Source of the DNA: Pyropia yezoensis
Lineage: Eukaryota > Rhodophyta > Bangiophyceae > Bangiales > Bangiaceae
Length of the DNA: 64,000 nt
NCBI GenBank assembly: GCA_009829735.1
Contig: CM020618.1
Span: 32,960,894-33,024,893, forward strand
Direction: 5' to 3'
Part shown: positions 62,119-64,000 of the stretch, in pieces
Layout: each line of letters starts with the position of its first letter
Numbering within the stretch: position 1 is the first letter of the stretch
Made by a program: the position numbers and the translations under genes
The notes under the pieces: model-generated
The model's database searches: none
Told to the model about the DNA's origin: nothing
The model's input: only the letters and a program-made list of their open reading frames with translations

Positions 62119-62220
62119 GTGTGGGGGTGACGGGTGGCGGTGGTTAAATAGCGCCGCCAGCCGTCCCAGGTGCGGGCGTAGCCGCCTTGTGTCGGGCGGC
62201 CGTGGCATGCAAACCCCCGC

Positions 62221-62221
<1 letters not shown>

Positions 62222-62257
<36 letters not shown>
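62222..62257. repeat. poly-C run of 36
   Basis: The longest homopolymer in the window (36 C). Such runs are frequent here and explain many of the frame breaks. Confidence 0.9.
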
Positions 62258-62259
<2 letters not shown>

Positions 62260-62418
62260 GGCCCGTCCCCCACCTCCCTCTCCCCCCCCCCCGCCGCAGC
62301 CCGTCTGCCACCGCCCCGGCCCCCGCGCCGCCGCCCACACACCGGCAGTCCAGAGTACGCCTCCGCCGTCAGGCCGCCAACCCGGGCGGTGAGTGCGGCG
62401 ACGGCAGCAGCCCGCCCA

Positions 62419-62454
62419 CCGGTGAATGACCGTTTGCCGGTGAAGGACCGTTTG
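62419..62454. repeat. 18-bp tandem duplication
   Basis: Two units, CCGGTGAATGACCGTTTG and the same with one base changed, head to tail. Confidence 0.85.
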
Positions 62455-64000
62455 CCTTTGGTGGCTGTCGCAGCCCGTGGCCGGCGCCGCGTGCGGGGGC
62501 GGGGGGTCACCCGCGAGTGCGCCCGCAGCATCGGGTGGGCAGGCCGCGCGCGCGCCCGCCGCCGCCGCCCCCCCCCCCCCCCCGGGGGGGAGGAAGAGAG
62601 AGAGGGCGGGGGGTGCCGTGCCCCCCCGGCTGGGTGGGGAGGCGCGGGGGTTCTGACACCGGCCACGGCCTATCACGCCGCCCGCCGACGCCCCCCCGTC
62701 TGTTGGGCGCCAAGGCGGGAGAGTTCGTGCGGTAACGGGGGGCGTGGCGGACGCATGCTGTCCCAGGTCGGGAGGGGAGGGGCAGCGACGGGTGGGCGGC
62801 CGCTTGTGGCCAATGCGCGGGGCGCGGCACTACGGTCTTCCGACCAGTGCCTACGCGGGAGCGCGGGGGGTGGGGAGGGGCTGGGGCTTGTGACGAAGCA
62901 ACGGCCGACGCTGCCGCCGCGCACGCTGCGCGCACGCGCGGCGGGGGCGGGCGGGGGCGGGCGGGGGCGGCACGCCACGGCGGCTCCCCGCGTCACCACC
63001 CTCCACGAGCGCCGTGCCACGCCGCATCTGCGGCAGATCTGCCCGCCTGCAGAGCTTAGCCACCCGCCCCCCCGCCCAGGCGCGACCTAGGCGCGGGGGG
63101 CCTGCAGCCGGGTCGTTGGCCGCCGAGTGACGTCGCGACGAGTGGGGGGAGGCGGTGATAGCAGCCGGGCCCCTGCAGGGTTAGCGCCGGCGTGATCCCA
63201 GAGATCAGTGGAGGGGGGCTGGCGGCAGGAGCTGGGAGGAAAGGGTCCCTGGGTGCCGGACCCCCTGGCCCGTCCCGTCCAATCAACGGGAGAGCCGTCA
63301 CCTACGGCTCATACAATTGCGAGAGTCACTCGGTGGCCGTACAAAGTCCGCCCACTCAGACGCCGACACGCAGCGGGGCGGATTTGAAAGGAAAAAGGGC
63401 AGACGGCCGGGCCAAGCACGTGGCACTTGCCCAACCGGCCCCGCCCTCCATCCCCCCCCCCCCCCCCCTTTTGGCTGGCCCGGAAGCGCGCAAGATATTT
63501 TTCTCGACATTGGCCGACGCTTTGTGCGCACAACGGAGGGGGTCTCTGCCACCAAAGATGGGTGCGCGGAAAGAGAGGACCCACCACCACGTGGGGCGGC
63601 GGGGTGGACAGACTGTGCAGTCCCGCCGCGAGTTCCCTCCCCGTTCTGCGCCCATGCGAGGCACAAGGGGGATGCTTGGGCGATGAAAGGGGGGGGGAGG
63701 GATCCGCAGGCGGCGCGCTATGTGGCCCGCGCAGCGACACGGGTGCCGCTTGGCCTTCCCCACCGAATCTCCTCCCCAGCCCTCCCCCACCCTCCACACC
63801 GCATTTGGCTCCCCCTGTTCAGGGGGAGGGACTTGCTGGACGTGCGCTGGGGTGGTGGCCAAAGCGGGGTGGGGTTTGCAGTCGGGGAGGGAGCAAAGCG
63901 ATCCGTGAGGGCGGCCCCCGCGCGGGCGCAAACGGCCACCTCACCTGTTGCACACGGCGCCCTTACCTAGGAATGCCCATGGCGCGCTCGCCTCCGGCCA
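62455..64000. other. no recognised gene
   Basis: GC-rich. Three perfect copies of GCGGGGGCGG lie at 62941-62970 (possible G-quadruplex). Open frames run through 62389-63090 and 63192-63970 on both strands, but I see no motif or splice logic that supports a gene. Confidence 0.35.

Overview
GC-rich nuclear DNA of a eukaryote. Genes are rich in Ala, Gly and Pro, long C/G homopolymers are common, and the three introns I can define are short (308, 314 and 317 bp, all phase 0, GT..AG). A bangiophyte red alga such as Porphyra would fit, as would another GC-rich alga; the organism is not proven. About two fifths of the window is transposon sequence.

As given, the window is three contigs joined by two 500-N gaps: A (1-26636), B (27137-47607) and C (48108-64000). 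B appears to be scaffolded backwards. The reverse complement of B starts inside A (24055-26636 = reverse complement of 45021-47607) and ends inside C (27137-39626 = reverse complement of 48108-60595). Both overlaps run exactly to contig edges. Reading A, then B reversed, then C gives about 48 kb of unique sequence. It also restores two complete LTR retrotransposons with matching target-site duplications and one piggyBac-type transposase frame. The apparent 12.5-kb palindrome is therefore most likely an assembly product, and every gene in it is listed twice (a B copy and a C copy).

Corrected order: (1) the 3' end of an alpha/beta hydrolase gene (+), a copper amine oxidase (-) and an arylamine N-acetyltransferase (-). 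(2) A 3.6-kb TIR DNA transposon with a transposase broken by one stop codon. (3) A piggyBac-like element with CTAG target sites. It is split by a Ty3/gypsy chromovirus, E1 (about 9.9 kb), which is itself split by a second chromovirus, E2 (about 9.6 kb). (4) A GC-rich stretch with no recognised gene, a putative type II membrane protein of LicD/fukutin-like character, a HAD-type phosphatase, and a three-exon single-pass membrane protein. (5) A strand-asymmetric, repeat-rich tail.

The most notable biology is in E1 and E2. Both carry a long open frame on the opposite strand between pol and the 3' LTR, pointing at pol. Both place the heptamer GGGAAAC just before the gag stop, in the register for -1 frameshifting; in E1 a perfect stem follows after 6 nt. 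Both end pol with a chromodomain and share an almost identical primer-binding site.
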